Assembly: GCA_036346205.1 (NCBI GenBank)
Contig: JARFJB010002417.1
Span: 2,410,001 to 2,474,000, forward strand
Source: Vesta saturnalis
Lineage: Eukaryota > Arthropoda > Insecta > Coleoptera > Lampyridae
Length of the DNA stretch: 64,000 bases
Direction: 5' to 3'
The position numbers and the translations under genes are program-made. The notes under the pieces are model-generated. The model worked only from the letters and a program-made list of their open reading frames with translations. It did not search any database and was not told where the DNA came from. Below are positions 33,029-45,223 of the stretch, piece by piece; positions within the stretch are counted from its first letter, which is position 1; each line of letters starts with the position of its first letter.

Positions 33029-35045
33029 ATGGATGATAAAAATAAACCAGGGTAAGTAGGATTTATAATTAACAAAAAACACATTAATTGTCTTATTTCA
33101 TATGTCATATTTCATAACCTCAGAAATTACAAAACATAAATCTTACATTGTTGTGTAATTTTTTTGCATGTGTTCGGTAACTGGCATGTTATGATATTAT
33201 GAAAAATTATTTTCGTTCTTTTTTATACAGTATGTCCGAAAATTTGTGCTACATATCTTTTGTATTGATCAAAATATGCTGCCTATATTTTCATAATACA
33301 AATTTAGCTGGGAGAGGGGTACATACAAATATAATACCGTTTGGCTTTGTTAGTTTCTGGACGGTAATTTTTGTTACAGGCCCAGCGGGCATGATAGAAT
33401 AAGGCCCCTTAGGCCGGATGAACTTGAAGAATTAGCGTTCTGATGATAGTCTGAGCATCGAGGAGCCCTACTCAAGCGATGACTCTGTGATGGATAAAAA
33501 TTACTCTCCTGAAGGATATCAAATTGATTCTTATGAAGACGACATTACAGCAGACGATAGCGAAATTGAGGCTGAAGTTGCTAATAATGCAACAGATTCT
33601 AGTCAAGGCATCGATGCTGATCCTGGGTGGGAAGGTACAGACTTTGACCATGAAGTTAATTTCGATGGACAACCTGCTTTCAATATAAACTTACCAAAAG
33701 ATTCGCCGCCTATAAAGATTTTTGAATTTTTTTTGATATGATATAAAAACGGTCGTTGAAGAGACAAACCGCCGAGCTAATACTTTTTTACAGAATAAGC
33801 CTCGAACAAGGAAAGCTTGTCGAGACACTTGGAAAAACTAGACAGTTGTCAAATTGAAAAAATTCCTTGCTTTGTGGCTGCTGGGAGGTACAGTAAAATT
33901 TCCTGCCCTATTCAAGCAATGGAGTCAAGATTCGATCTATTACCACCCAATTTTTGGAATACAATGGGAAGATCACGTTTTCACAAAATTTTAAGAATGC
34001 TTAAATTTGTAAATCACGACACTGTTGACACAAATTATAAACTTCACAAAATCAAAAACATTTTGGATAAAGTTTTAGAAAATATTAAAAATGCCGTCTA
34101 CCCTAGCCAGCATTTATCCATAGACGAATCAATGATATTATGGCGAGGGCGTTTCGATAGTATATTTTCAACAAACCACACAAACACGGTATAAAACTAT
34201 ACGAGCTTACAACTCATGATAGATTTGTCCTAAACTTTATTGTGTACACAGGAAAAGGAACTCTGTAGCAGAAGCAACTCACACTGAAGCTGTAGTATTC
34301 GAACTCTTGAAAGACTATCTTGATAATGGTCATATTGTTGATTTAGACAATTTCTACAATAGCGTTACGCTAGCAGAAAAATTGTTACGTCGTAAAAGAT
34401 ACGTTGTCGGAACACTATAAGAAAAACGTATGGGAAATCCTAAAAATCTTCTAAAAACTAAGCTAAAGAAAGGAAAGGCTGTATGGAGAAGCAAAGGGAA
34501 AGTAGTTGTTACGAAGTAGAATGATAAACGTGACGTACGTATAGTAACCAGCGTCCACAAGTATGCAATGGAAGAAATTTTGACAAAGCGCGGAGTAGCA
34601 AAGAAAAAAACCAGCATGTGTTCTGAGTTACAATAAGTACATGAGCGGTATTGATCGCTCAGATCAAATGATGAGTTATTATTCAGCTCTAAAGAAAACC
34701 ATTAGATGGTATCGAAAGATTTTTTTCCATTATATTTCGCTGTAGAATGCCTATTATGTGTACAAGAAGTTGATGGATGCCAAATGTAAATTTTTGCCCT
34801 TCAGAGAAATGATTATCAAAAGCCTAATTGGCGTTAAAGCAAATAAAAGTACGGAAAAAACTGCAGTGGCTTCTGATGCGAATTCGTCTCATTACTTAGA
34901 ACTCGTTCCGAAAGAAAGCCAAAATTCTGTATCATCCAAACGGCGTCAACAATGTTCTAAAAATAACATAAGAAAAAGGACCAGATACCAATGCCCCAAG
35001 TGTGATGGAAGTCCAACTTTATGAATTCATGTAATTGTAAATTGA
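33029..35045 (+). pseudogene. piggyBac transposase A (several frameshifts)
   Basis: A possible first exon (ATGGATGATAAAAATAAACC, donor GTAAGT at 33052) leads to an acceptor near 33380 and PSGHDRIRPLRPDELEELAF, then an acidic segment (SSDDSVMDKNYSPEGYQID). The DDE_Tnp_1_7 core follows in shifting frames: SRFDLLPPNFWNTMGRSRFH, LSIDESMILWRGRF (first Asp), KLYELTTHDRFVLNFIVYTG, VDLDNFYNSVTLAEKLL (second Asp), and YNKYMSGIDRSDQMMSYYS (third Asp region). The C-terminus has KRTRYQCPKC, the start of a Cys-rich finger that is then cut off. At least five frame changes or stops make it inactive. I did not identify its TTAA-bordered ends. Confidence 0.82.
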
Positions 35046-36132
35046 TCAAAAAACAAAATGGAATATAGTATATGTCACAATCTCTTTATAATTGTCTTCC
35101 ACCAGACCATAAACTATTTGTTTTGCCTATAGCGTGATTCCAAAAATGTATTAAGCTTTCCTTCTTAAGAATGCAATTTACTTCATTGATAAATTTTCTA
35201 CTAAATGCAAATCCTTATAGTAATGTAGTACAGTCATCCTTATGCATTACAGGCAGTATTCTATCTCCATTGACATTAGATTGACAGTAGGGTATATTGA
35301 GCAAATGTGCAATGGGCCATTCACCAGTTAAGATTGCACCGACTAAAGCTAAACTTTATTATTAACCTCTATTGGAATTAGTAATAGATACAGATAATTA
35401 GGTAATGTCAATTTAAACAGTTGTCATAAACATCACATACAATGTTGACTGTAAAGGTTTATGTTGCCCATTCCATCTACAGATTAAGGCTGTGTAACAA
35501 TCTCACCTGAAAGAAAGTTTTTTTGCAGACAACATACATATAGGGTGATTTTCAAGTAGTTACTAAATGTTAAATATTAGTAAGATTAAGAAAACAAAAA
35601 CATTATTCATTACATTTTATTTCTAGTTTATACCAAATGTTCAGCAGTATACAAATTTTTATAATCTTTAAATAATAACAAATTCAAATAAAATTAAACT
35701 TTAATAACATTTCTGACTAGCACATTTATACATTTTAAGAAGTTTTTTAATTTATTCTCTTTATATAATTTTACGATAAGTACAATTCAACAAATATACA
35801 TGTATATATGTATAGGAATATTATGCAACAACTTTAAAATGTAAATGATTTTGTTTAAAGTTACCTTAAAAGCCTTCATGTTAACATTTAAAACATTTTT
35901 TAAATTCTCAAATAAGTACTACTAAAATAATTAGTTAAAAAAAAAAAAAATTAAAGTAACTTTAAACTATGAACACTTTTATCAAACATCCATACGTTTA
36001 ATGAGTCCTGTACCATAAGTACCTTTAACAAATTAAATCTAATAATTGGTCGTCACTTCTTTTAACTCTGCATTGATATTACATTTGATCCAACCACATA
36101 TAAGTAATTAAAGCCATCCATTATAACAAATT
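35046..36132. other. AT-rich stretch without visible gene
   Basis: No gene or recognised repeat. It contains low-complexity A/T runs, including a 12-A run near 35938. Confidence 0.4.
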
Positions 36133-36287
36133 TTAAACCGCAGTTTCTCTAAATATTTTAACTGGGTCATTGATATTTTTAATACAAATATAATGTGATA
36201 TAGCATTTGGAGTTATTAAATCTTCCTGTTTTGGTGCATTATTTTCTGAGGTATTCAAATCGTTCATAGCGTTAATGATGGAGTCTT
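36133..36287 (-). CDS. Candidate terminal exon of an unrecognised gene
   Basis: A minus-strand acceptor (TTTCTTTTTAATAG) opens a frame reading DSIINAMNDLNTSENNAPKQ, EDLITPNAISHYICIKNIND, then PVKIFRETAV and a stop. Composition looks protein-like rather than random AT-rich translation, and the pyrimidine tract is good. I do not recognise the protein. No donor-linked upstream exon was confirmed between 36300 and 37600, so this may be chance or a relic. Confidence 0.3.
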
Positions 36288-37606
36288 CTATTAAAAAGAA
36301 ATCATAATAACTAAAATAATCAGTCATTCATACTATCATTACAAACAGCGATGTATGATAATTACGTAACTAAAATAAAATCAAGCGTAAATTGGCAAAA
36401 TAATAAAATTGCAGTTACGTTTTTACTAAATTAAAAACTAAGGTACAATAGCCAATATAATTAAAAAAGATCTACCACATTTAATCATAGCATTCAGTTT
36501 TGTTTTCTAATTAAAGGTTATAGATGAGGTACTTAAGTATTTAAAGTAGTTAGAAAAAAAAATTACATACATTTTTTGATATATTATTCAGACAAATGCT
36601 ATATATTATTGATGGAGCTACTGGTTTTTAATACCAACGTATCGTTTTCGAGATACCGTCATCAACTTCATTTTTTCAAATACGGACCAGGATTTTTTAT
36701 CATCGGGTGTCATAACACCCACAACGTTTGCGAAAAACGCGTTTGGTTCAGTATCAGATTACGCAACTTTGTCCCAAATTAACCACTTCGCACCCTTAAT
36801 CTTGCCGATATAGCAATGCTCGTACAAAAGCCATCAAATGTTTTAAAACTTAAAAAGGAGCATTACAATTAATAATCAACACTTACGAAAAGTATATATT
36901 ATATCATATTTATCTTTTTGAAACCAATTTTTTCATTCGAAACCTTGAAACAGGAAAGATTGACAAAAATTAGATGCTCGTAATAAAAGTTTTTAATAAA
37001 GCTTATAATTTTTTAAGAAGAAAACAATATTTCTAATAAATATTCTGGGGCATCATGTGAGGTGTACTTACCATATTTTAAATTTAATTGGTTATTTTGA
37101 ATATTCAAATGGAAATGTAACAAATAAGCCTATTATGTTTATTAGTGGTGTGCCCTCAACCTGGCAACTTTATCATGTCCATAGTGCATGACCGCCCGTT
37201 GACATGTGACTTCTTAAACTATATTAAATGTGGGTGTAACAGTAGTCATGGAAAGAAATATAATGTAATTAATTTATTTGTTGAAGAGTTTACCATAGTG
37301 AAGAAAAACAAATTATAAGATTAAAAAAAAAATAATTTAAATAGCGATAGGATTCGTAACAAGTAATGCCACAGATTGTTTCACTATATTTAAATAAATT
37401 CAAATGTTTACTGCTTAAACTGTAAATAGCAGAGATTTTTTATCACTTTAAAAATGAAATTTTATAAAAGATCTTGAATTTGAGGGCCGATATGTCTGGT
37501 GATTGGAGACTAAATAAAAATCTGTAATTTATACTTGTTATGCACCTCTATAACTGTAAATGACACCATCAATTTCAACTTTCATGTTTAAGACGGAAAT
37601 AAAGTA
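36288..37606. other. AT-rich stretch left of the Tigger/pogo element
   Basis: No firm gene. A minus-strand frame near 36618-36770 reads NAFFANVVGVMTPDDKKSWS then VFEKMKLMTV. It looks protein-like but is short, with a stop just upstream and no clear splice sites. Confidence 0.35.
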
Positions 37607-38015
37607 CTGTAAAATGGGGTTACTTGAGACAGGTAGTTTAACTTGAGACATTTGCGCATGTTTTTAAATATTGAGTGCAACACCATCTGTTTGCCAATTT
37701 GAGGAATTAAAAAATCATAAGAGAATGTGCTATGGTTAGTTGGTACACAATGCTCAATTCTTTGATAAAAACTACAATCAGTTTCTTGAAAAAAAAAAAA
37801 GTAAGTACCTATGGTTCAACTTCTTATTAAATTCAGGATCAGCGTAGTCTCAGTCAAAACAGGAAAAGTAGCATTCTTTAAAAAAAATTGAAATTTCCCA
37901 TTCTAGCCTATACACTCTGCTACATTTACCCAAACTTGGTAAAACTAAAGGCACATCCACAAATAGTTTCGAGCTCTGTTTATAAAAATGTACATGTTGC
38001 AGGTTAACTTGAGAC

Positions 38016-39722
38016 AAGCCACGTATATACCAGAGGCAATTGGGTTCGAGGAGGTATGATTTCTCACCTGAAGCTTTGGAAAATGTGCTTCAGGCTATAG
38101 CCGATCAGGGCTTGAGCTATAGACAAGCAGCAGAAAGGTATAATGTACCTCGTGCTACAATTTGCAGAAAATTTCATTGCAAACAAGGACTACCACTTGG
38201 GCGACAAGTTTTTACTGATATTGAAGAAAAAGTAATTGTGGATGCTGTTTTAACAGCAGCTAATTGGGGTTTTTCATTAACTCAAACAGACATCTGATAT
38301 CTATATGGTCAAAAAATATTTAGATTGTAAAGGAATTAATGAAAAACGTTTCCATAATTTACCAGGTAAAGACTGGATGTCATCTTTTCTACAACGTAAC
38401 AACGAATTAACAGTCAAACGAGCAAGGGCTGATATTACTAAAAATATAATAAACGAATATTTTGATAACATTGAAGTAAATTTGAAAGATGTACTACCAC
38501 CAAATTTATTAAATTATGATGAAAGTAACCTTAGTGATGATCCTGGAAAAGTAAAAGTGGTTGTTCGAAAAGGTGTGAAACATCACTGTAGAATACTGGA
38601 TCATTCTAAAGCTTCCATGTCAATCATGTTTTGTTCAAGTGCAAGTGGAGAGCTTTTGCCTCCATATATTGTATACAAATCAAAAAATCTTTATCGAGAA
38701 TGGATAGCTTCCATGTCAATCATGTTTTGTTCAAGTGCAAGTGGAGAGCTTTGCCTCCATATATTGTATACAAATCAAAAAATCTTTATCCAGAATGGAT
38801 TGAAGGAGGTCCTAAAGGTGGTGTTTACAATCGTTCCAAGTCAGGATGGTTTGATGGAGTGCTATTTGAGGACTTCTTTTATAAAATTGTATTGCTCTAT
38901 TTTAAAAATTTGGACGAACCAAAGGCTATTATTGGAGATAATTTGGCGTCTCATATTTCTATTAATGTTGTATATAAATGTGAAGAGAGTAACATTAAAT
39001 TTATATTATTGCCTCCGAATACTACACATGTCACTCAGCCAATTGATGTGGCTGTTTTTCGGCCATTAAAAATGAATGGCGAAAAACATTAACTGCATGG
39101 AAAACCCAATATAAGGGTTGCGTTCCTAATTTATTCCTAGTTTATTAAAACAAACCCTTGAAAACTTGGAAAAGAACAACAAAAAATATACTACAGTAGT
39201 AGGCTTTAAAGCTAGTGGTTTAAATCCAATTAATAGACATCAAGTTCTCAGGCACTTTCCTGGTGTGCAACAAGATAAAGAAGTAGACAATGCTATTCAG
39301 CCATGTAAATATCAAAATATTTACCTAAAGAAAATACAGTAACACGACAAAGAAAGAGAAAGCTTAACACTGTCATTATTAAATGACAGTCATAATAAGA
39401 AAAAGAAGGATCAAGGTAGCCATCAAGAAAAAGAAACAACTGCTAACCAATTTCATGAAGCTGGACCGAGCAAAGCTGTGACTGACAGTGACATAGAAGT
39501 TGTTATAAATCAGAAGAAGATGTTAGTGATCATCAAAATGATACCGAAGATGGAAACTCTACAAAGTTCAACTTAGAATTAACACCAGTTTCCACTTATT
39601 TAAGTGAAGATAAATTTGTTATAGTGCTGTTCTGCTACAACCAAGGGACTAAAAAAGGAATTGTTAAAGGATTTGTTGCTAAAGTTTTGAAAGTTGACGG
39701 TAATAAAATTTCTGTACAATGT
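38016..39722 (+). pseudogene. Tigger/pogo transposase, 5' part
   Basis: The expected start codon reads AAG (38016-38018), followed by PRIYQRQLGSRRYDFSPEAL and LSYRQAAERYNVPRATICRK, a Psq/CENP-B-type helix-turn-helix. After a frameshift near 38300 comes KYLDCKGINEKRF, then LNYDESNLSDDPG (first Asp), AIIGDNLASHI (second Asp) and THVTQPIDVAVFRPLK (third Asp). 35 residues separate the last two catalytic Asp, within the pogo range. A 96-bp tandem duplication at 38611-38801 disrupts the SIMFCSSASGELLPPYIVYK segment. The C-terminal part to 39722 (GFKASGLNPINRHQVL) has further stops, and the frame reading VDGNKISVQC is cut by piggyBac B. Confidence 0.85.
38611..38801. repeat. Tandem duplication, 96 + 95 bp, in the Tigger transposase
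   Basis: GCTTCCATGTCAATCATGTT starts copies at 38611 and 38707. They differ by one T in a TTTT run and a C/G change near the end. Confidence 0.9.
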
Positions 39723-40139
39723 TTAACCCATTAACGCCTAGCGTTGCAGAAACGCCATGTCGAATACGTGTATTTCAACAGAAACCTGTAAAGTATGTTT
39801 TAATAATATAATGACAGGTGGCGCAGAAGAAAAGGTAGGTATTGTTTTTACCTACAAACCGGTTGATTACTTTAGAATTAACAGTCGTCAGTAAATAGTG
39901 CTGGTTTTAAAAAAGTGTTTGAAAGTTTGTAATTTCAGCATGCACATCAAATTAGTGTAATATTTTAACTATTCTTGAAAGATTATGCAAGTTCAAAATT
40001 TGTAGATATAATTCAAAAGGACGTAGTTTGTTTTTAGTAATATTTTTGACGTAAAATTTTTGATAAATTTTAGTGTACATAAGAGCGTTGCAAAAACGCA
40101 TCGCTAGCCCTTGCCCCTGCTGAGTTTTTTTACTTTTGC

Positions 40140-40200
40140 AGTGGTGGAATCACACTTGAAGAGGCGCTGCAAATAGTATATGAAGAACACTTGGACGTTG

Positions 40201-40269
<69 letters not shown>

Positions 40270-41892
40270 CAGGTCCTTCCCAAATGACAGATGAAGACTC
40301 CGCCGAACAGGACGAAGGTGGCTTCATTGATAATTTATCAGCAAATCAATTACGAGCTCCAGCATCTTGTCAACAAGATGATGCAGATGAAGTTTTAGAT
40401 TCCGTTAGTCTTTTAGAAGAACATGATGGCTTAATTAAAAAAATGTATTATAAGGATATCTCATGGATAAATGGTGATATTTTTTTGCACTCCAGTGCAG
40501 TTTCCGTGTGAAGATTATGAACATTTTAAATATCTTACTCCTACTGAGATGTTTCAGTTATTTTTTGACGATGAAATTATATCATTATTAGTTCCCGAAA
40601 CAGAGAGATACAGCAGACAAAAAAATGACAGTAATTTCTCAATAGATGCAAGTCAAATAAAATGTTACCTTGGCATACTTATACTATCCGGTTACATTTT
40701 GCCCGGGAAAAAATTCTACTGGGAAAATAGCGAAGATATGGGTAATGACGAAAGCAGCTATGAGACGCGATCAGTTTATTACAATCTGCCGTTATCTTCA
40801 CTGTTCGAATAACGACGATCTCAATTTTTCAGACAAGTTCTTTAAAGTTAGACCACTAATGATAAAATTAAAAGAAAAGTTTATGCAATGCTTTATTCCG
40901 GAACAGGATCTAAATTTTGATGAAACCATGATAAAATATTTTGAACACCATCCCTGCAAACAATGTATAAGATAAGGGTCGGTTACAAAAGTTGGAGTTT
41001 AACTACGAAAAGTGGATGTTTGATAAACTTTGTTCCATATCAAGGTACTGATCTGACAAATTACCGAGTACAGATCACCAAAAGGTATTTGGTAAGCCTG
41101 CTGCTCCTTTGTTGAAAATGATTGATGAGTTAAATACATGTCATAAAGAAAATCTAAGATATAATTTCTACTTTGACAATCTTTTCATAAGCTTACATTT
41201 ATTATATTATTTGAAAAATCTTGGTTACGGTGCCACAGCATTCCTTCGAGCTGTCCTCTTCCTCCAAAAAATATCATGAAAAAGAAGAAAAGGGGTGAAT
41301 ATGCAGCTGTGATAGATAAAACTCACGGATCAAATTGATTAGATGAAATGATAACAATATTGTAACAGTTGCATCAACACAACACGGTGTACATCCAATA
41401 GGCCAAGTAAGAAGGTTCTCCCAGGCAGAAAAAAAGAATATACATATTGAACGACCGGTAGCTGGTACCGACCTATTGAACGAAAATACTTCAAGGCATA
41501 GAATAGGTATGAGAGCCAAAAAGTGGTGGTGGAACGTATTTACCTGGTTGGTGGATACAGCAATTCAAAACGCATGGATTTTACACAAACGTTCGGGAAA
41601 TAAATTAACACAGCAGCAGTTTAGAAGAGAAATAGTAAAAACGTATTTAACATCATATCAAACCTTACCGCGTCAAGGTAGTCGTCCATCAGTCAGTTCA
41701 TCCAGTCGATCATCAAGTAGAATAGGTGATATCCGGTACGACAACAGAGGTCACATTTTAGACAGTATACAAAATAATAAAAGATGGCGATGCGCTGGTG
41801 AAATGTGCACATCTATTGTAAGAACCTATTGCATAAAATGTAATGTTGATATGTGTAAAAAGTGCAATGTAAACTTTCATAGCCGATTTTAG
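40140..41892 (+). pseudogene. piggyBac transposase B
   Basis: GGITLEEALQIVYEEHLDVD opens the coding part, followed by a 60-bp (TA)n tract, then SPGPSQMTDEDSAEQDEGGF. In shifted frames: YEHFKYLTPTEMFQLFFDDE, IKCYLGILILSGY, KVRPLMIKLKEKF, LNFDETMIKYF (first Asp), NFYFDNLFIS (second Asp), and AKKWWWNVFTWLVDTAIQNA near the C-terminus. The third catalytic Asp block (GVDxxDQ type) is not seen, and 41270-41470 appears damaged. The end carries RWRCAGEMCTSIVRTYCIKC and DMCKKCNVNFH, the cysteine-rich piggyBac finger, and stops at 41890-41892. At least four frame breaks. Confidence 0.82.
40202..40263. repeat. (TA)n microsatellite inside the piggyBac B coding region
   Basis: 62 bp of TA dinucleotides lie between two segments with clear N-terminal piggyBac coding similarity, so they expanded within the element's reading frame. 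Confidence 0.85.
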
Positions 41893-42088
41893 AACTGTTT
41901 CGAATTTTGTGTTGCTTAGGTAGTCATAAGGCCTAGCGTTGCGTTTTTGCAACACTTGAACTAACAAAATATAAGAAATAAATTAATTTTATTTAATTGT
42001 TTTTGATTATTTTATATCAACTAAGCATAGGGGAAACAATAAAAAAACACTATTTTGACAAAAAAAAACTCAGTCCTTAATGGGTTAA

Positions 42089-42233
42089 GTTGGTATAGAC
42101 AATCGAGAAATTCTTTTGTATTTCCTAATGTGCCAGACATTGCTGATGTTAATATCAATCAAATTAAATGTGTTTTATCCAATCCTGTAACTTGTAGAGC
42201 AAAATATATATTTCCAGGCAATGTTACTACTTA
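42089..42233 (+). pseudogene. Tigger/pogo transposase, 3' end after the piggyBac insertion
   Basis: Starting with the residue completed by the TTAA, the frame reads SWYRQSRNSFVFPNVPDIAD then VNINQIKCVLSN, ending PGNVTT and a stop. It continues the phase left at 39722, so it was one open frame before insertion. Confidence 0.75.
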
Positions 42234-42709
42234 GAATCTAGTAAATAGATACTTACCTAATATTAATACCTAACATTCTAACACTTTATAAACATATTTT
42301 GGCTTGTCTCTTGTGTGTAACTTAATAAAAAATAAAATCATGGATTACGTTTTTCATTTTTTTCAATTTCTTATAGTTTTCAATGAAAATATGTACGTAT
42401 TTCTATATTTTTTGGTTAAGATGTCTCAAGTAATCTTTAGTGTAGTATTACTTGAACCATCTACTGTAATTAGACCATTTTTCTTCATTAAATTTTATAT
42501 ATCTCATGTTACCCGACTGGGTGGGTAACTTGGGACAGTTTTTAATTAGCAAAATATAAGTTTATGGTGATATTTTACAAAACCCAATAAAAATTTTGAT
42601 TTGTTATAAGCCTATGAATCTTTATGCAAAATTTCAAAATAGTTGTTTAAAAAATAAAATATTTGAAAAAAAATGTTAAAAAACTCTCAAGTAACCCCAT
42701 TCTACGTTA

Positions 42710-44192
42710 CTAATTTCTATATCGAAGAATATAATATATACAATGCAGAAGCTATTATTTCTAGAATGCTGCAAAAAAATATTTGCGAAAAAACATTTTG
42801 GAGTTCCGATAGTTTCTTCACGGGCGACATAATACATCGAGCAAACCTTACAATTACAGGACAACTAAAATTGGATCTGTCATGGAGGACCTATAGAAAA
42901 TGTCTTATTTTGGTTTAATTTTATTGGATTTTTGTCTCTGGGATTGTGATGTTTTTGTATTTAACGTTGAAATTGATTCATGCGACTAAAACTATTTTTT
43001 GTTTATTGATTATCTGATTAGATTTTCATTTTATGTATGTCTTTTATATAATAATGGTACCATTTAGCATTATGAAAGGTACATTTTTGTGTCATTGTTA
43101 AACAAACTTTTTTCTTATTTAAACCATTTTATGACAAAAATTGTGATATCCTTGGTTATGACCAGCCTAAAGGAAAAGAAGTTATGATTTTATCTTTTTA
43201 AATTAGTGAGTAGTAAAGTTATCATTGAAATTATAAACACACATCGTTGATTTAACTACAAACTGAAAACGACATATACTCACAGATATAAGCTTATTAA
43301 ATGCAATAGATTTGAGCGGTAATTAAAAGTTCCTAAATAAACTTAAGTTTAGAATTGAAGTACATTTTATAATTGTAAGGATTTGTCTTACTTAATAATC
43401 CCACTTGCACAGTAAAAATTAATGTTTGTTTATTATTTAAGTATGAGCCAAAATCTGTGGCGATGGTTCTTCAAACATTAATTATTACAGATTTTAACTT
43501 CTGCTTGATGATTAAATAAATTCAAATGTAGTTACTTATTTGTGTGAAATTGCAACAACCCTTCTAAATTTTCTTCTAATATACCTATAAACTCCTTTCA
43601 ACTTACTACCTGTAAAATAAAATTTTGTTTAATTAAAACTTAGCAAATTGTATTAGCTAAGCGCTTTAAGCAAATGTAAATAAATCTGCAAAAAAAATTA
43701 TGCATTTTGCTGTGTGTTTTATTTGACCTAGGTAGATAACTAAAAAAATAAATTTGGCTAATAGCCATAATAAGTACAGAATAATTTAATAAGTTTAAAT
43801 AACATTATAATCCTGGCTATGTTAACTGCTGTGCTAAGCCTAAAGGTGGTAACTGACAATTTTACCAAAAAATGAGATTTTGACATTTCTAGATAGTAAA
43901 CAAGTTACCATGTAGCGGGAAGTAAGACTACTACTGTATTTTGGCAGTATCTACCATACTTGCCGCTAATACACTTACAAATGCTGCGGCTGAATGTAGA
44001 AACCGCTAAAATGCATTAGAATGACAACATAAGAACCTCCCCAACCTTACTTTATAATATTTATTATTTTACTTTTTCTTTAACAGGTTTTTGTGCACAA
44101 TGACAGAGTGATTTTGTGTCTTAAAAGTAAAGAAACCAATTAACATTAAACAATTGTTAACTTTGTGCTATTATCACATGTTAATTAAATAA
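42710..44192. other. AT-rich stretch right of the Tigger/pogo element
   Basis: A short frame (42741-42918) encodes IISRMLQKNI and SFFTGDIIHR but is not recognisable. No other gene, RNA or element end is supported. Confidence 0.4.
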
Positions 44193-44806
44193 TTATGTCA
44201 AATAGAACACGCAAAATTTTACTACGGGCTTTATTGCTTAATAAAACCTGAGAATCTGCTAGTAGTAGTTATGAACGCTCTTGAATAAATGATAATCCTG
44301 AGAAAAACACTGACTGTTCAGGACGTCAAGTAATAAAATGACCTGCAAACGCTCTTGAATAAATGATAATCCTGAGAAAAACACTGACTGTTCAGGACGT
44401 CAAGTAATAAAATGACCTGCAAAAGAGCTGGAAAATCCTATCCATATTTCTACGGACGTGGACGGTAAGAACTATTTTTTGGTTCATTTCTTTCAGAAAT
44501 ATTTCATGATGTAGCCTCCATATAATCATGTGTGATTACCAGTGAAGAAGTAGTACCTGATTATGATTTATTAGCTCAAGGAAACTTAAACCCATTTGCA
44601 GAAATAATAATAATTAGCGACATGGGTAAGAATTACATTATTTTTTGGATTATTTAAATTATAATACTTAGTTATTTTTTTTTCAGAAATATTGCAGGAT
44701 ATAACCAATTTGGTTGTCTTGGAGGATATTCCGCCTAGAATATGAAGCAGTGAATAAAGAGCATGAGACGCTGATTTGGATCTCGTAGTGTTGGGTAAGT
44801 TATGTT
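44193..44806 (+). pseudogene. Exon-like series from an insect repeat gene
   Basis: ATG at 44193 opens MSNRTRKILLRALLLNKT before a stop, resembling the N-termini of multicopy insect proteins of unknown function. Two later exon-like blocks follow: VVPDYDLLAQGNLNPFAE then IIIISDM with donor GTAAGA at 44624, and EILQDITNLVVLEDIPPR after a TTTTTTTTCAG acceptor near 44686. A block at 44500-44515 repeats the acceptor context (TTTCAGAAATATT), so exons may have arisen by duplication. It may be the 5' part of the family seen at 50378-51371. Confidence 0.35.
44275..44422. repeat. Tandem duplication, 74-bp unit, two copies
   Basis: ACGCTCTTGAATAAATGATA starts at 44275 and 44349, and the two copies look identical through ATGACCTGCAA. 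Confidence 0.92.
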
Positions 44807-45223
44807 TATCCCTTTCCAGCCCAATGATGCCATATGGCATATGCACACTACGTACAGAAATCTGTAAAGCAGACCGACGTCATCTGTTACCCAGTTGATA
44901 ACTTTTATGTATAGGTGGTAGTCCTTGTGCAAATCTTAGAAAACAACATTAAAATAAACACAATAAAATAGTTTCGATTTGTTTGCACATGTTACTAAGT
45001 TATGCGACTTTTTTGTGAAGTTTATGTGATTTTTGTAAGGTGAGTTTGAATATTTTTATCACAAAAAAATATTGGTGAATACTAAGTGTATACTAAAGTA
45101 CGTTTTTCGAATAAATACATTTTTTGATTGTTTTTCTCAATTTTTACGGTATTTTTTTCTCGTGATTCCATTTGGCGTCAGTCGGCTTCAAAGGTAATTA
45201 TTAAAATACCCTTCGTGTTGTAG

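Larger units (their letters stand above)
39727..42084 (+). mobile_element. piggyBac element B, 2.36 kb, nested in the Tigger element
   Basis: TTAA target duplications (39723-39726 and 42085-42088) flank ends that begin CCCATTAACG and, reversed, CCCATTAAGG. Subterminal CCTAGCGTTGC occurs near both ends (39740 and 41932). The transposase reads left to right. Excising the element with one TTAA rejoins the Tigger frame exactly. Confidence 0.9.
37607..42707 (+). mobile_element. Tigger/pogo-like element, 5.1 kb, carrying a nested piggyBac
   Basis: Inverted ends share AATGGGGTTACTTGAGA: left at 37613-37629 and right, reversed, at 42685-42701. TA flanks both ends (37605-37606 and 42708-42709), as for Tc1/mariner/pogo insertion. 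ACTTGAGACA-like motifs recur inside both ends (37643, 38007, 42304), probably transposase-binding sites. The interior holds a broken pogo transposase interrupted by piggyBac B at a TTAA. Removing the piggyBac leaves an element of about 2.7 kb. Confidence 0.85.
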
